Shown: positions 25,108-34,350, counted from the stretch's first letter. The stretch: 64,000 bases of DNA from Mangrovicoccus sp. HB161399 (GCF_013184745.1 NZ_JAATVU010000006.1:1-64000), one strand, 5' to 3'. Numbers and translations: made by a program. Notes: generated by a model from the letters alone, not told the origin.

Positions 25108-25715
25108 CCGGTCTGGGCGATCTCTTCCTGCGCGCGATGTTCGTCGAGAACATGCCGCTGGCCTTCTTCCTCGGCCTCTGCACCTTCCTCGCCCTGTCGA
25201 AGCGTCCGGGCACCGCCGTGGGGCTGGGCATCGCGATGATCGGCGTGATGGGGATCACCGTGCCGCTGAGCCAGATCCTCTACACCGCAGTGCTGGCGCC
25301 GGGCGCCTGGGCCTGGGCGGGGCTGCCCGAGGTCGATCTCAGCTACCTGTCGCTCCTGTGCTTCATCGGGCTGATCGCGGCGGCCGTGCAGATGCTGGAG
25401 ATGCTTCTGGAACGTTTCGCGCCGGCGATCCACGCCGCCTTCGGGGTGTTCCTGCCGCTGCTGACCGTGCAATGCGCGATCCTCGCGGCCAGCCTCTTCA
25501 TGGTGGAGCGGCGCTACAGCCTGCCGGAATCCTTCGTCTTCGGCCTCGGCAGCGGCGCGGGCTTCGCGCTGGCGGTGATCATGCTGTCGGCGATCCGGGC
25601 GCGGCTGGCCTATGCCGACCTGCCCGGCGGGCTCAGGGGCCTCGGCATCACCTTCATGCTGGCCGGGATGATGTCGCTGGGCTTCGCCGCGTTCGGCCAG
25701 ATGGTGGCGCCATGA
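25104..25715 (+). CDS. nqrE: NQR-type complex subunit E (NqrE/RnfA-like)
   Basis: A 203-residue membrane protein, inverted-topology partner of NqrD. Cys26 in FFLGLCTFLALSK and the Cys in LTVQCAILAASLFM complete the intramembrane 2Fe-2S ligands. FVENMPLAFFLG is the family N-terminal signature. ATGA overlaps join it to nqrD and nqrF. Confidence 0.92.
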   Translation: MTGLGDLFLRAMFVENMPLAFFLGLCTFLALSKRPGTAVGLGIAMIGVMGITVPLSQILYTAVLAPGAWAWAGLPEVDLSYLSLLCFIGLIAAAVQMLEMLLERFAPAIHAAFGVFLPLLTVQCAILAASLFMVERRYSLPESFVFGLGSGAGFALAVIMLSAIRARLAYADLPGGLRGLGITFMLAGMMSLGFAAFGQMVAP

Positions 25716-26926
25716 CCGAGATCCTGCTGGGGCTTGCCGTCATCGTCGGACTGCTGCTGGTCCTGACCGTCGTGCTGCTGGCGGCGCGCGACCGGCTGGT
25801 GCCGGGCGGCGCCGCGACCGTCACCGTCAATGGCGACCGCCGGATCGAGGCGAGGAAGGGCGACACGCTGCTGCTGACGCTGCAGAATGCGGGCCTGGGC
25901 ATCCCGGCGGGCTGCGGCGGCAAGGGCAGCTGCGGGCTCTGCCGGGTCACCGCCCATGGTGCGGGCGAGCCCGGCGCGACCGAGAAGGGGATGCTGTCGG
26001 CGCGCGAGCGGCGCGACCATGTCCGGCTGGCCTGCCAGGTCGCGGTGAAGGGGCCGGTCGAAGTCGAGCTGCCCGCCGGGCTGCTCGATGTCGAGACGCG
26101 CCATTGCCGGGTGGTCTCGAACCGGATGCTGGCGCCCTTGATCCGCGAACTGGTGCTGGAATTGCCCGGCGAGGAGGACCTGCAGTTCCGCGCGGGCAGC
26201 TTCATGCAATTGACCGTCCCGGCCTACCGGCTGCCGTTTTCCCGCATCGATGTGCCGGAGGAGTTTGCCGAGACCTGGAACGACGCGGGCTGGCGCGGGC
26301 TGGCGGCGTCCGCCCGGGGGCCGGTGACGCGGGCCTATTCGATCGCCAACCGCCCCGAGGACCGCGGCCGCGCGGTGTTCAACATCCGACTCGCCGTGCC
26401 GCCGCCCGGACAGGAGGAGACGGTGCCGCCGGGGCTGGTTTCCTCCTATCTCTTCGGGCTGAAGCCGGGCGATCCGATGGAGCTGTCGGGGCCCTATGGC
26501 GAGTTCCACGTCCAGCCGACGGAGCGCGAGATGGTCTTCGTCGGCGGCGGGGTCGGCATGGCGCCCTTGCGCGCGCTGATCCACGAGCAGGTCGCGGCAG
26601 GCGCGCCGCGGAAGATGAGCTACTTCTACGGCGCGCGTTCGGCCATCGACCTGTTCTACACGGAGGAATTCGAGGCGATCGCGCGCGAGCGGCCGAATTT
26701 CTCCTGGACGCCCGCGCTGTCGGACCCGGCACCGGGCGACCGCTGGACCGGGGCGACCGGCTTCATCCACGAGACGCTGGGGGCCGCGCTGCGCCGCCAT
26801 CCGGCGCCGGAGGACTGCGAATACTATCTCTGCGGCCCGCCCCTGATGATCGCCGCGGTGCGCCGGACGCTCGACCAGGCCGGGGTGGAGCCGGAGCGGA
26901 TCTTCAGCGACGATTTCGGAGGATAG
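25712..26926 (+). CDS. nqrF: NQR-type complex subunit F, NADH-oxidising flavoprotein
   Basis: A 404-residue protein, normal NqrF length. It has one N-terminal membrane anchor (residues 3-25), then a 2Fe-2S ferredoxin domain with GCGGKGSCGLC and a fourth Cys in LACQV. The FAD domain follows with the signature RAYSIANRPED, and the NAD(P)H-binding domain with VGGGVGMAPLRALI, ending in CGPPLMIAAV. It takes electrons from NADH and passes them through FAD and the 2Fe-2S centre into the membrane subunits. All catalytic elements look intact. Confidence 0.93.
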   Translation: MTEILLGLAVIVGLLLVLTVVLLAARDRLVPGGAATVTVNGDRRIEARKGDTLLLTLQNAGLGIPAGCGGKGSCGLCRVTAHGAGEPGATEKGMLSARERRDHVRLACQVAVKGPVEVELPAGLLDVETRHCRVVSNRMLAPLIRELVLELPGEEDLQFRAGSFMQLTVPAYRLPFSRIDVPEEFAETWNDAGWRGLAASARGPVTRAYSIANRPEDRGRAVFNIRLAVPPPGQEETVPPGLVSSYLFGLKPGDPMELSGPYGEFHVQPTEREMVFVGGGVGMAPLRALIHEQVAAGAPRKMSYFYGARSAIDLFYTEEFEAIARERPNFSWTPALSDPAPGDRWTGATGFIHETLGAALRRHPAPEDCEYYLCGPPLMIAAVRRTLDQAGVEPERIFSDDFGG

Positions 26927-26929
26927 GCG

Positions 26930-27322
26930 ATGGCGGAGGAGACGATTGCCGGGGTGATGCGCCGCGAGTTCCTGGCGCTGTCGCCGGAGATGCCGATGCG
27001 CGAGGCGGTCACGCGGCTGGTGGCGGCGCGGGTCTCGGCGGCGCCTGTGCTGTCGCCGGAGGGGCAGCTGGCCGGCATCCTGACCCAGAAGGACTGTTTC
27101 GGCCCGGCGCTGAGCGCGGCCTATTACCAGCGCTGGTCCGACACGGTGGCGCAGCACATGACGGCGGAGGTCGCGGTGCTGGATGCCGGGACCGAGATCG
27201 TCGCGGCGGCCGAGGCCTTCCGCGACCTGCCGCACCGCGCCTTCCCGGTGGTGGCGGAGGGCCGGGTGGTCGGCATGCTGAGCCGTGCCGACCTGCTGGC
27301 GGCGCTGCTTGCCCGCGGATAG
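26930..27322 (+). CDS. CBS domain-pair protein
   Basis: A 130-residue cytoplasmic protein consisting of two CBS motifs (Bateman module): residues about 1-60 with LVAARVSAAPVLSPEGQLAGILTQKD, cut here at the typical AAPVLS and ILTQKD, and about 70-130 with HRAFPVVAEGRVVGMLSRADLL. Such modules bind adenine nucleotides. It starts three bases after nqrF and is the last gene of the operon, so it may report adenylate or NAD(H) state to the complex. This role is inferred. Confidence 0.85.
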   Translation: MAEETIAGVMRREFLALSPEMPMREAVTRLVAARVSAAPVLSPEGQLAGILTQKDCFGPALSAAYYQRWSDTVAQHMTAEVAVLDAGTEIVAAAEAFRDLPHRAFPVVAEGRVVGMLSRADLLAALLARG

Positions 27323-27749
27323 CGCGGGACGGCAGGGCGGCAAGGCCCGACCCGGCTGCCCGCAGCGCGCCAACCCGAGGGCGGCCGGATCGGGCCAGCC
27401 CTGACCTCGCGGTCCCGCGCGGAATGGCCGTCGGGGTGCGGCCAGTTCCGTTCCCCGGCGGTGTGGCGAAAGGGCGGCGCAGCGGGCCGCCAGTGCCTCG
27501 AGTGCGACATTTTCCAGGCGGCGCGCGTTGGCCTGCGTGGCGACCGGCACGCCCTGAGGTCCGTGGGGCTGGAGGCATGGATCGGCAGGCGAAGGTCCGG
27601 TCCGGCATCCTTCATGGCCTTTTCGGGTTCCTGCGCGGTGGAGGACCAGGGCGGCCGCTGGGCCGTGGCCAACGCGCCCGCCGCTGATCTTCCCCCGTCA
27701 TCCGGGCGGGTCTGAGCTGCAATCCTCCGATCGGGTTCAAGTGCCGAGC
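27323..27749. other. Gene-free stretch after the CBS gene
   Basis: No supported gene. It contains the 20-base segment at 27342-27361 that is identical to part of the stem-loop at 14548-14597, and otherwise GC-rich readings without motifs. It leads into the dead IS3 element. A terminator for the nqr operon could not be placed with confidence. Confidence 0.5.
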
Positions 27750-28545
27750 TGCGGCCTTCATCAGGCATTTGGCCGGCGACAGGTTCTCTAGCGCGGAATG
27801 CGGCGCGCGGGGGCTGCGATCCGGCCATCGGTGGATCTCCTCGCGGGCGTGCCGGAGCGGCCTGAACCAGCGGCGGGTGCCGGTTAAGCTCCCGGCGAAG
27901 GCTTGCCGGGCTCGATGAAGCAATGCTCGACACTGGTGCGCTCAGCCCGGGCGCGCATCGCCTTGCTTGTGCCCTCGGGTCCGTCGCCAGTGGCCGCTCG
28001 GACCAGTGGCGCTGCCATTGGCAACCCGAGGACGAGACCTCGTTCGGGCTCAGCGCCAGCTCGCCGGGGAACCGCACCAGCCGCGCCCCGGAGCTCGAGA
28101 CGCCGGCCATCCGGCCGGGGCAGACGCGGCCGCGATCATCGGCGATGTCGAGCAATGGGCATGCTGCGCCATCGGTCCGAGCGGCAATGGCGAATGAAGC
28201 GCCTGCGGTCGGCCAGCTGATCGCCAGCGAAGTGCAGCGGCCACCTCAGCATTGGACGATCCGGCACCGCCAGCGGCACATGGTCCCGCCGGGGCCACTT
28301 GCGGCGTTTCCTGGTTCGCACCGGCAGGCCTTCGGCCGGCCAGAGCCGGCAGGTGCGCTTGCGGTTTTCCACCGGCCTTTCCCGGCGAAGAAATGCATGT
28401 AGGCGCTAGTCGCCGCGGCGCCGGCTTTCCGCGGCCCGCGCTTTTGTGCATGTCGCGGCGGCCCCGTGGCTGCGGACGGCAGGCCGCTATTGCGGGACGG
28501 AGCGCGCAAGCCCCACTAACTGGCAGGCGCTGCGTCCGCGGAGGC
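27750..28545 (-). pseudogene. Dead IS3-family transposase OrfB (DDE integrase) remnant
   Basis: Broken pieces in shifting frames, in the right order for an IS3 OrfB read on the minus strand: RSACQLVGLARSV near 28500-28540 (N-terminus), ENRKRTCRLWPAEGLPVR and VPDRPMLRWPLHFAGDQLAD near 28220-28370 (start of the catalytic core), TSKAMRARAERTSVEH and FIEPGKP near 27900-27960, and HAREEIHRW, then PHSALENLSP near 27765-27850 (C-terminus). Frameshifts, stops and missing catalytic segments show it is inactive. Exact ends and terminal repeats cannot be read. Confidence 0.75.
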
Positions 28546-28985
28546 CGAACTCAGTTTTCTGGTGGCCCGCGGCCGTCTCCGAGCCACAGGCCTGCCGTCC
28601 GGGCAGGCATTCGGACTGGTGTGCCTGCCCGGGCTTTTCCAGTCGCTCCTTCATCGCCGATATGTCGAGCATCAGGCCCGCATTCGTCGCCGCGCATCTG
28701 GCTTGAAGCGATGGTGGCACGATGGTCAACTCCGAGGAACAAAGGCTCTGTCCGCTCCAGCTTGGCATTCCCGGCCCCGAGGTCACGCAGCCGTTTGGCC
28801 CCGCTGGCCTCCATGCCGCCGAACTTCCCGCGCATCCGTCAATGCCGCTCGGGCCATCGGCGCGACTCAGCTCATTGCAGAACGTGCCGGAGCCGATGCC
28901 GCGGCGTCCGCAGGTTGCGTCCACCTTGGCGCCGCACCCGTTCTCCCTGAGTTCGCCGGTGATTTGGCATACGGGACTTTCGCGG
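28546..28985 (-). pseudogene. Dead IS3-family OrfA (HTH protein) remnant
   Basis: Minus-strand fragments in several frames match an IS3 OrfA: QITGELRENG then TCGRRGIGSGTFCNE near 28860-28975 (helix-turn-helix), GGMEASGAKRLRDLGAGNAKLER near 28740-28815, here cut as EASGAKRLRDL and NAKLER (leucine-zipper part), and DISAMKERLEK near 28640-28670. Together with the OrfB remnant it forms one degraded IS3-type element read on the minus strand. Confidence 0.7.
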
Positions 28986-30017
28986 CGCCCCTGGCGCCAT
29001 GTTTTTCGGTTCTTCTCTTGGCGATCTGCTCCTCCGCGGCTCCGGCTGCGGGAAACTTGCGGCCTCTGGCGCGTGCAGGGGCATCAGGGCGGCGGCGGCG
29101 CGCATGCTCTCCGGCTTTGGAAGCACTGCGGTCGGCATGGGTCCCGGACCGGTGGCGGCGATGCGCTGCTGGATTTCCGGTGGAGCGTCCCGGCGCATGC
29201 CTGTAGTCGCTGCCGCCACGGTCGCCGGAAGATCGACGCCAGGGTCGGCGCAGGCCCGGCCCTTGCCGTCTTCGCCCGGTCGGACTGCGGCAGGGCAGGG
29301 GCCCGGAGGCGGTCGACCAGATGCGCCCGAATCCGGCCGCGCTCGGGGACGTGGCCGACGAGGATGTGCTTGCCTGGATAGCCTTCCTGACCCGGCAGCG
29401 GCCAAGGTTGCATGGCACAAGCCCGGCCGCGCGTCCGGACGACGGAGGCAGACGGTCGCCTGTCACCGGGGTGGCTTTCGCGCCGACGGCGGTCCTGCCC
29501 TCGCTCCCCGGGGGCGATCCATGTACCTGACGGAGCGATCCCGATGGCGCTGGCCGGGGACCGGACGGTCCGGCGTGTCGGGGACATGGCGCCGGATCCC
29601 TTCGCGCCGGTCGGCGAAGCTCTTGCCGCCGACCGGCCAGCCCGGGGTGCCAGCAAGCAGTGGCAAATCATGAGCTACTCCAGGACCAGAGATCGCGCCC
29701 CGCCGTTGCCACGCGTCTCCGACCACTTGGTTGCCGGGGCCGGGATCCTGGCCATGCACGGTTGCGCTCGGACCTAGGACCCTTGCCCTATCCTCCGGAA
29801 CCGCTTCACGGCTGCCGGCATCCGGGTCACGGTTGGCCTGGGACAATTGCATGGGGACAGGCGTCGTCGGCCCACCCACTTGCCTTCGACATGCAGCCGC
29901 TGGCCAAGCGAACGGTGCCGCGGGAAAGGCCGTCGCCAAGGCGCGGCGGTTCGGGATGTCATGCTTGGGGGGCGCGGAGCCCGCTGTTTGCGGCCGTGCG
30001 GACCCGGCCGGCCGGGT
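28986..30017. other. About 1 kb without a recognisable gene
   Basis: Readings on both strands are Arg/Gly/Ala/Pro-rich and carry no motif that I recognise. The base composition is as high in GC as real genes, but no frame looks protein-like over its length. Given the adjacent dead IS3 element this may be further decayed mobile or host DNA. No RNA gene, CRISPR array or clear promoter was seen. Confidence 0.45.
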
Positions 30018-30389
30018 TCAGCCCGTCAGGGCGGCGCCGATTTCGCTGCGGAGGACCGCCAGGGGCACCGGCTTGCCCAGCACTTTTGCGTCCGAGAACT
30101 CGGCCGGACGCTCCGCCTGGTCGCCATAGCCGGAGAAGAAGATCAGCCGCAGATCGGGGCGCATCCGCCGCGCCTCGGCGGCCAGCGCGAAGCCGTCCAT
30201 TTCCCGGGTCAGGCCGATATCGGTCAGGATCAGCCCGATCTCGGGATGCTCGGCCAGCTGCGCCAGCGCCTCGGGCCCGCTGAGCGCCTTGATCGCGGTG
30301 AAGCCCGCCGCCCCGCAGGCCATGGCGGTCATGTCGAGCAGCATCTGCTCGTCATCGACCAGCAGAACGGATTTTGCGCTTGTCGTCAT
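30018..30389 (-). CDS. Single-domain response regulator (CheY-like receiver)
   Basis: A 123-residue receiver domain and nothing else. The acidic pocket is VDDE (residues 11-13), the phospho-acceptor Asp is in LILTDIGL, the switch Ser is in FFSGYG, and the Lys is in LGKPV. With no output domain, it must act by binding a partner or relaying phosphate. No histidine kinase is adjacent; the nearest in this window is the bacteriophytochrome about 11 kb away. It is preceded by GGGAC near the start and stands alone between the desert and the molybdenum hydroxylase operon. Confidence 0.85.
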   Translation of the reverse strand: MTTSAKSVLLVDDEQMLLDMTAMACGAAGFTAIKALSGPEALAQLAEHPEIGLILTDIGLTREMDGFALAAEARRMRPDLRLIFFSGYGDQAERPAEFSDAKVLGKPVPLAVLRSEIGAALTG

Positions 30390-30484
30390 GGAAGTCCCTT
30401 TCCCGGCCCCGGCCCGCAGAGGGACCGGAGCGCAGGGTAGGGGGCGAGTCCTCCCAAAGGATTAACGCGAGGCCTCCCCGAGGG

Positions 30485-32731
30485 TCAGAGCAGGTCCTCG
30501 ACATGGATCGGGAAGCGCCGGGCACGCCTGCCGGTGGCGTGCCAGACCGCGTTGGCGATGGCCCCGACCGAGCCGGTGATGCCGATCTCGCCCACGCCCT
30601 TGACGCCGAGCGCGTTGACATAGGGGTCGGCCTCCGGGACGGTCAGCGCCTCGATCTGCACGAAATCGGCATTGACCGGAACGTGGTATCCCGCGAGGTC
30701 GCCGTTCACCGGCCGCCCGGTGCGCGGATCGTGGATGCCTTCCTCGTGCAGCGCGAAGCCCAGCCCCCAGACCATCCCGCCCAGCAGCTGGCTCTCGGCG
30801 AGCTTCGGGTTGATGATCTGCCCGGCGGCGAAGGCGCCGACCAGCCGGGTGACCCGGATCTGGAACAGGTCGGGATCGACCGCCACCTCGGCGAAGACCG
30901 CGCCATGCGAGAACATCGCGCGCTCTTCGGCATCCTTGGGATTGCGCACGCCCTCGCCATTGCCGGTCAGGGCCTCCTGCCCGGCGCTGGCGAGGATGTC
31001 GGCATAGCTGGCCGAGCGGCTTTCGTCGGCGGCGAGGAACAGGCGTCCGTCGCGCGCGGTCACCGCCTGGTTCCCGGCGCCGTGCAGCGGCGAATCCGGA
31101 TCCGCGAGCGCCAGCGCGGCGAGCTTCGCCACGACATCCTGCCCGGCGGAGAAGAGCGCGCTGCCCGCTGTTGCGGTATGGCCCGAGCCGCCCGCGATCC
31201 CGGCATCGGGCAGCTTCGAGTCGCCGGAGCGGAACTCGACCTGCGCGAGGTCCAGCCCCAGCCCGTCCGCCGCGATCTGCGCCAGCGCGGTCCAGGCGCC
31301 CTGGCCCATGTCGGCGGCGGCGGTCTCCACCACCGCGGTGCCGTCGGCGCGCAGCGTGGCGCGGGCCTCGGCGCGGAACATCGGCGCCTGGAACAGCGAC
31401 GTGCCCATGCCCCAGCCGATCAGCCGTCCCCTGGCGTCGCGCATCTGCCCGGGCTCCAGCGGCCGCCCGGCCCAGCCGAAGCGCTCCGCGCCGAGCCGGT
31501 AGCATTCGCGCAGCTCCTTCGAGGAGAACGCCCGCCCGCTCGCCGGATCGGTCTCGGCGTAGTTCCGGAGGCGGAACTCCAGCGGGTCGAGGCCCGCGGC
31601 ATGGGCTGCCTCGTCCATCGCGCATTCCAGCGCGGCGGAACCCGAGGCCTCGCCGGGGGCGCGCATTGCGCCGGGCGTGCCGATGTCCCAGCGGCTGCCT
31701 GCATGCGTCGCCGAGATCGCCGGGCAGGCATAGGTGTTCAGCGAGGCATTGGCTGCCGGTTCGAGGAAATCGTCGAAGGCCGAGGTCGCCGCCACCGCGT
31801 GATGCGACAGCGCCGTCAGGCGGCCCTCGCCGTCGATCCCCAGCTTCAGCGTCTGCTTCGTGGCGCCGCGATGGCCGACGGGGCCGAACATCTGGGAGCG
31901 GCCGAGCACCAGCTTCACCGGCCGCCCGGTCTGGCGCGCGGCCAGGCAGGCGAGGATCTGCGGCGCGTTGATCACCGCCTTCGATCCGAAGCCGCCGCCC
32001 AGATAGGGGCTGCGGATATGGACGTTCTCCGGCGGGATGCCGAAATAGGCGGCGAACATCGGACAGGACATGACGATCGCCTGGTTCGGCGTGTCGAGGA
32101 TCAGCCGGTCGCCGTCCCACTGCGCGACGATGGCGTGGGGCTCCATCGCGTTGTGGTACTGGGGCGGGGTCTCGATCTCCACCTCGACATTCTGCGCGGC
32201 GGCGGCGAAGCCGGCCTCCATGTCGCCGGTGACGGTCTTCGCCGGGCTGCCGAAGCCGACGAAGGGCGGCTCGTACGGTTCGGAGCTGCCGAACCCGATC
32301 CGGGCGGGCTCCGCCTCCACCTGCGGGGCGAGCAGCCGCGCGCCCTCCAGTGCCGCCTCCAGCGTTTCCGCCAGCACCAGCGCCACCGGCGCGCCGGCAT
32401 AGCGGGCGGCATCGTTCTGCAGCACGTCGATCTTCATCGCGAAGAACTCGGCGCGGGCATCGGGGTCCTGGGCCAGCTCCGGACGGTTTTCCGGCGTCAT
32501 CACGTCGATCACGCCGGGATGGGCCAGCGCCGCCGCGGTGTCGAGCGCGACGACCTTGCCGCGGGCGGCCGGCGCTCCGGCATGGACCGCCCAGATCATG
32601 TCCTGGGGCGCGTTGTCGGCGGCGTAGGTGGCGCTGCCGGTGATCTTGGCGATGCCGTCGAGCCGGGTCTGCGGCTTTCCGGAATTCGATCCCAGCCGGA
32701 TATGGGACTGGCTTGCGAAATCGTCAGGCAT
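30485..32731 (-). CDS. Molybdopterin-binding subunit of a xanthine dehydrogenase family aldehyde oxidoreductase (PaoC/YagR-like)
   Basis: A 748-residue catalytic subunit. Family features are the N-terminal a/b hammerhead (RLDGIAKITGSATYAAD), the cofactor region YLGGGFGSKAV, GAMRAPGEASGSAALE, and the C-terminal active-site Glu in KGVGEIGITGS. Length and layout match PaoC. It oxidises aldehydes or N-heterocycles with water as oxygen source, passing electrons to the FeS and FAD subunits. ATG at 32731 overlaps the FAD gene by eight bases; an upstream ATG at 32752 is inside that gene. No molybdenum cofactor chaperone gene (xdhC/paoD) is seen directly downstream. Confidence 0.9.
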   Translation of the reverse strand: MPDDFASQSHIRLGSNSGKPQTRLDGIAKITGSATYAADNAPQDMIWAVHAGAPAARGKVVALDTAAALAHPGVIDVMTPENRPELAQDPDARAEFFAMKIDVLQNDAARYAGAPVALVLAETLEAALEGARLLAPQVEAEPARIGFGSSEPYEPPFVGFGSPAKTVTGDMEAGFAAAAQNVEVEIETPPQYHNAMEPHAIVAQWDGDRLILDTPNQAIVMSCPMFAAYFGIPPENVHIRSPYLGGGFGSKAVINAPQILACLAARQTGRPVKLVLGRSQMFGPVGHRGATKQTLKLGIDGEGRLTALSHHAVAATSAFDDFLEPAANASLNTYACPAISATHAGSRWDIGTPGAMRAPGEASGSAALECAMDEAAHAAGLDPLEFRLRNYAETDPASGRAFSSKELRECYRLGAERFGWAGRPLEPGQMRDARGRLIGWGMGTSLFQAPMFRAEARATLRADGTAVVETAAADMGQGAWTALAQIAADGLGLDLAQVEFRSGDSKLPDAGIAGGSGHTATAGSALFSAGQDVVAKLAALALADPDSPLHGAGNQAVTARDGRLFLAADESRSASYADILASAGQEALTGNGEGVRNPKDAEERAMFSHGAVFAEVAVDPDLFQIRVTRLVGAFAAGQIINPKLAESQLLGGMVWGLGFALHEEGIHDPRTGRPVNGDLAGYHVPVNADFVQIEALTVPEADPYVNALGVKGVGEIGITGSVGAIANAVWHATGRRARRFPIHVEDLL

Positions 32732-33779
32732 GGGCAGCCTCCCCGGTGTCATCCATCAGCGAGCCCGGCAGGGCGGGCATTTCTGCAGGCGTGCCTGCGG
32801 CGGCGGCGGCCATGGTCCGGGCCAGCAGCCGCTCCGCCAGCACGATCTTGTAGCCATTCGCCCCGGAAGGCGCGGCATTGGACAGCGCAATGGACGCTGC
32901 CGCGGCGAAGCTTTCGGCGGTGGCGGGCTTTCCGGCCAGCGCCTCCTCGGCCTCGCTGCAGCGCCAGGGCCGCGCGGCCACGCCGCCGAGCGCCAGGCGC
33001 GCCGCCGCGACGGTCCCGTCCTCGATCCTGAGCGCAGCGGCGGCCGAGACCACGGCGAAGGCATAGGAGGTGCGCTCGCGCAGCTTCAGGTAGCGCGCAT
33101 TCCCCGCGAAGCCCGCGGCGGCGGCGGGAAGGCGCAGCGCCAGCACGATCTCGCCGGGCTCCAGCGCGGTCGCGCGGTGCGGTTCCTCGCCGGGCAGAAG
33201 GTGGAATTCCGCCAGGGGAACCAGGCGGGTCCCCGAAGGACCTGCGATCTCGGCCTCGGCGCCGAGCGCGGCCAGCGGCACGCAGAAATCGGACGGGTGC
33301 ACGGCGATGCAGGCGGGCGACCAGCCCAGCACGGCATGGCCGCGGTTCGCGCCGCCGAGCGCGTCGCATCCAGAGCCCGCCGCGCGGCGGTTGCAGGCGG
33401 CGAACGGGTCCTGGAAATAGGCGCAGCGCGTGGCCTGCATCAGGTTGCCACCGACGGTCGCGGCGTTTCTCAGCTGCGCCGAGGCCCCGGACAGCAGCGC
33501 CTCCGCCACCATCGGGAAGGCGGCGGCGAAACCGGGATCGGCAGCCAGGTCGGAATTGCGCACCAGTGCGCCGACTCGGGTCATGCCGTCGGGCAGGGTC
33601 TCGATCCGGTCGAGCCCGGGCAGGCGGGCCAGGTCGACGATCCGTTCCGGTCCGGCCACGCCGAGCTTCATCAGGTCCAGGAGGTTCGTTCCGCCGCCAA
33701 GCGAGGCCGCATCCGGATCCGACAGCGCAGCGAGCGCCTCGTCCAGCGTTTCGGGCCGGAGATACTCGAAGGATTTCAT
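32724..33779 (-). CDS. FAD-binding subunit of the molybdenum hydroxylase (PaoB/YagS-like)
   Basis: A 351-residue protein with the FAD loops SLGGGTNLLDLMKLG and ATVGGNLMQ typical of the family. The insertion with four cysteines (TRCAYF, AACNRR, GSGCDA, then PACIAVHPSD) matches the extra 4Fe-4S cluster of PaoB, which ordinary XDH FAD subunits lack. ATG at 33779 overlaps the stop of the FeS gene (ATGA). This makes the complex a PaoABC-type periplasmic-like or cytoplasmic aldehyde oxidoreductase; no Tat signal was seen on the FeS subunit, so it is probably cytoplasmic. Confidence 0.9.
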   Translation of the reverse strand: MKSFEYLRPETLDEALAALSDPDAASLGGGTNLLDLMKLGVAGPERIVDLARLPGLDRIETLPDGMTRVGALVRNSDLAADPGFAAAFPMVAEALLSGASAQLRNAATVGGNLMQATRCAYFQDPFAACNRRAAGSGCDALGGANRGHAVLGWSPACIAVHPSDFCVPLAALGAEAEIAGPSGTRLVPLAEFHLLPGEEPHRATALEPGEIVLALRLPAAAAGFAGNARYLKLRERTSYAFAVVSAAAALRIEDGTVAAARLALGGVAARPWRCSEAEEALAGKPATAESFAAAASIALSNAAPSGANGYKIVLAERLLARTMAAAAAGTPAEMPALPGSLMDDTGEAAHA

Positions 33780-34264
33780 GCGTCTGCCTCCGTCCTTGCC
33801 TTGCGCGCGGCCTCGGCCACCGCCTCGGCAATGCCGCGATAGGCGCCGCAGCGGCAGATGTTGCCGCTCATGCCCTCGCGGATGCGTTCCATGTCGGTGC
33901 CGTCGGCGCCCTCGGCGATCAGCCCGGCGGCGCTCATGATCTGGCCCGGCGTGCAATAGCCGCACTGGAAGGCGTCATGCTCCAGGAACGCCTCCTGCAC
34001 GGGATGCAGGCTGCCTTCGGGCGCGAGTCCCTCGATGGTGACGATGTCGGCGCCGTCCTGCTGGACGGCGAGCGACAGGCAGGCGTTCAGGCGGCGGCCG
34101 TCGACCAGAACCGTGCAGGCGCCGCATTGGCCGCGGTCGCAGCCCTTCTTGGTGCCGGTCAGGCCCAGGCGGTCCCTGAGCAGGTCGAGAAGCGTGACCC
34201 GCATGTCATCGAGCGCCAAATGATGCGGCGTTCCGTTGACGGTCAGCGTAATGGAGAGGGTCAT
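33776..34264 (-). CDS. 2Fe-2S subunit of the molybdenum hydroxylase (PaoA/YagT-like)
   Basis: A 162-residue protein with both 2Fe-2S clusters: the plant-type set GCDRGQCGACTV plus a later Cys (LNACLSL), and the helical domain set CGYCTPGQ and GNICRCGAY. There is no N-terminal Tat extension, unlike E. coli PaoA, so it should stay in the cytoplasm. It is the first gene of the three-gene operon, transcribed from the promoter at 34351-34379 and divergent from a TetR regulator. Confidence 0.92.
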   Translation of the reverse strand: MTLSITLTVNGTPHHLALDDMRVTLLDLLRDRLGLTGTKKGCDRGQCGACTVLVDGRRLNACLSLAVQQDGADIVTIEGLAPEGSLHPVQEAFLEHDAFQCGYCTPGQIMSAAGLIAEGADGTDMERIREGMSGNICRCGAYRGIAEAVAEAARKARTEADA

Positions 34265-34350
34265 TTCGTCTCCGTCTTTGTCGATTTCCGGGAGCCGCGC
34301 TATATCAATTGCAGGCGTGGCAGGGCATGTTGGCCGTGCGCGGCAACCTC

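Noticed and set aside
28986-29700. IS66 or resolvase fragments in the 1 kb desert
   Set aside because: Some runs looked vaguely similar but no ordered set of family motifs could be read.
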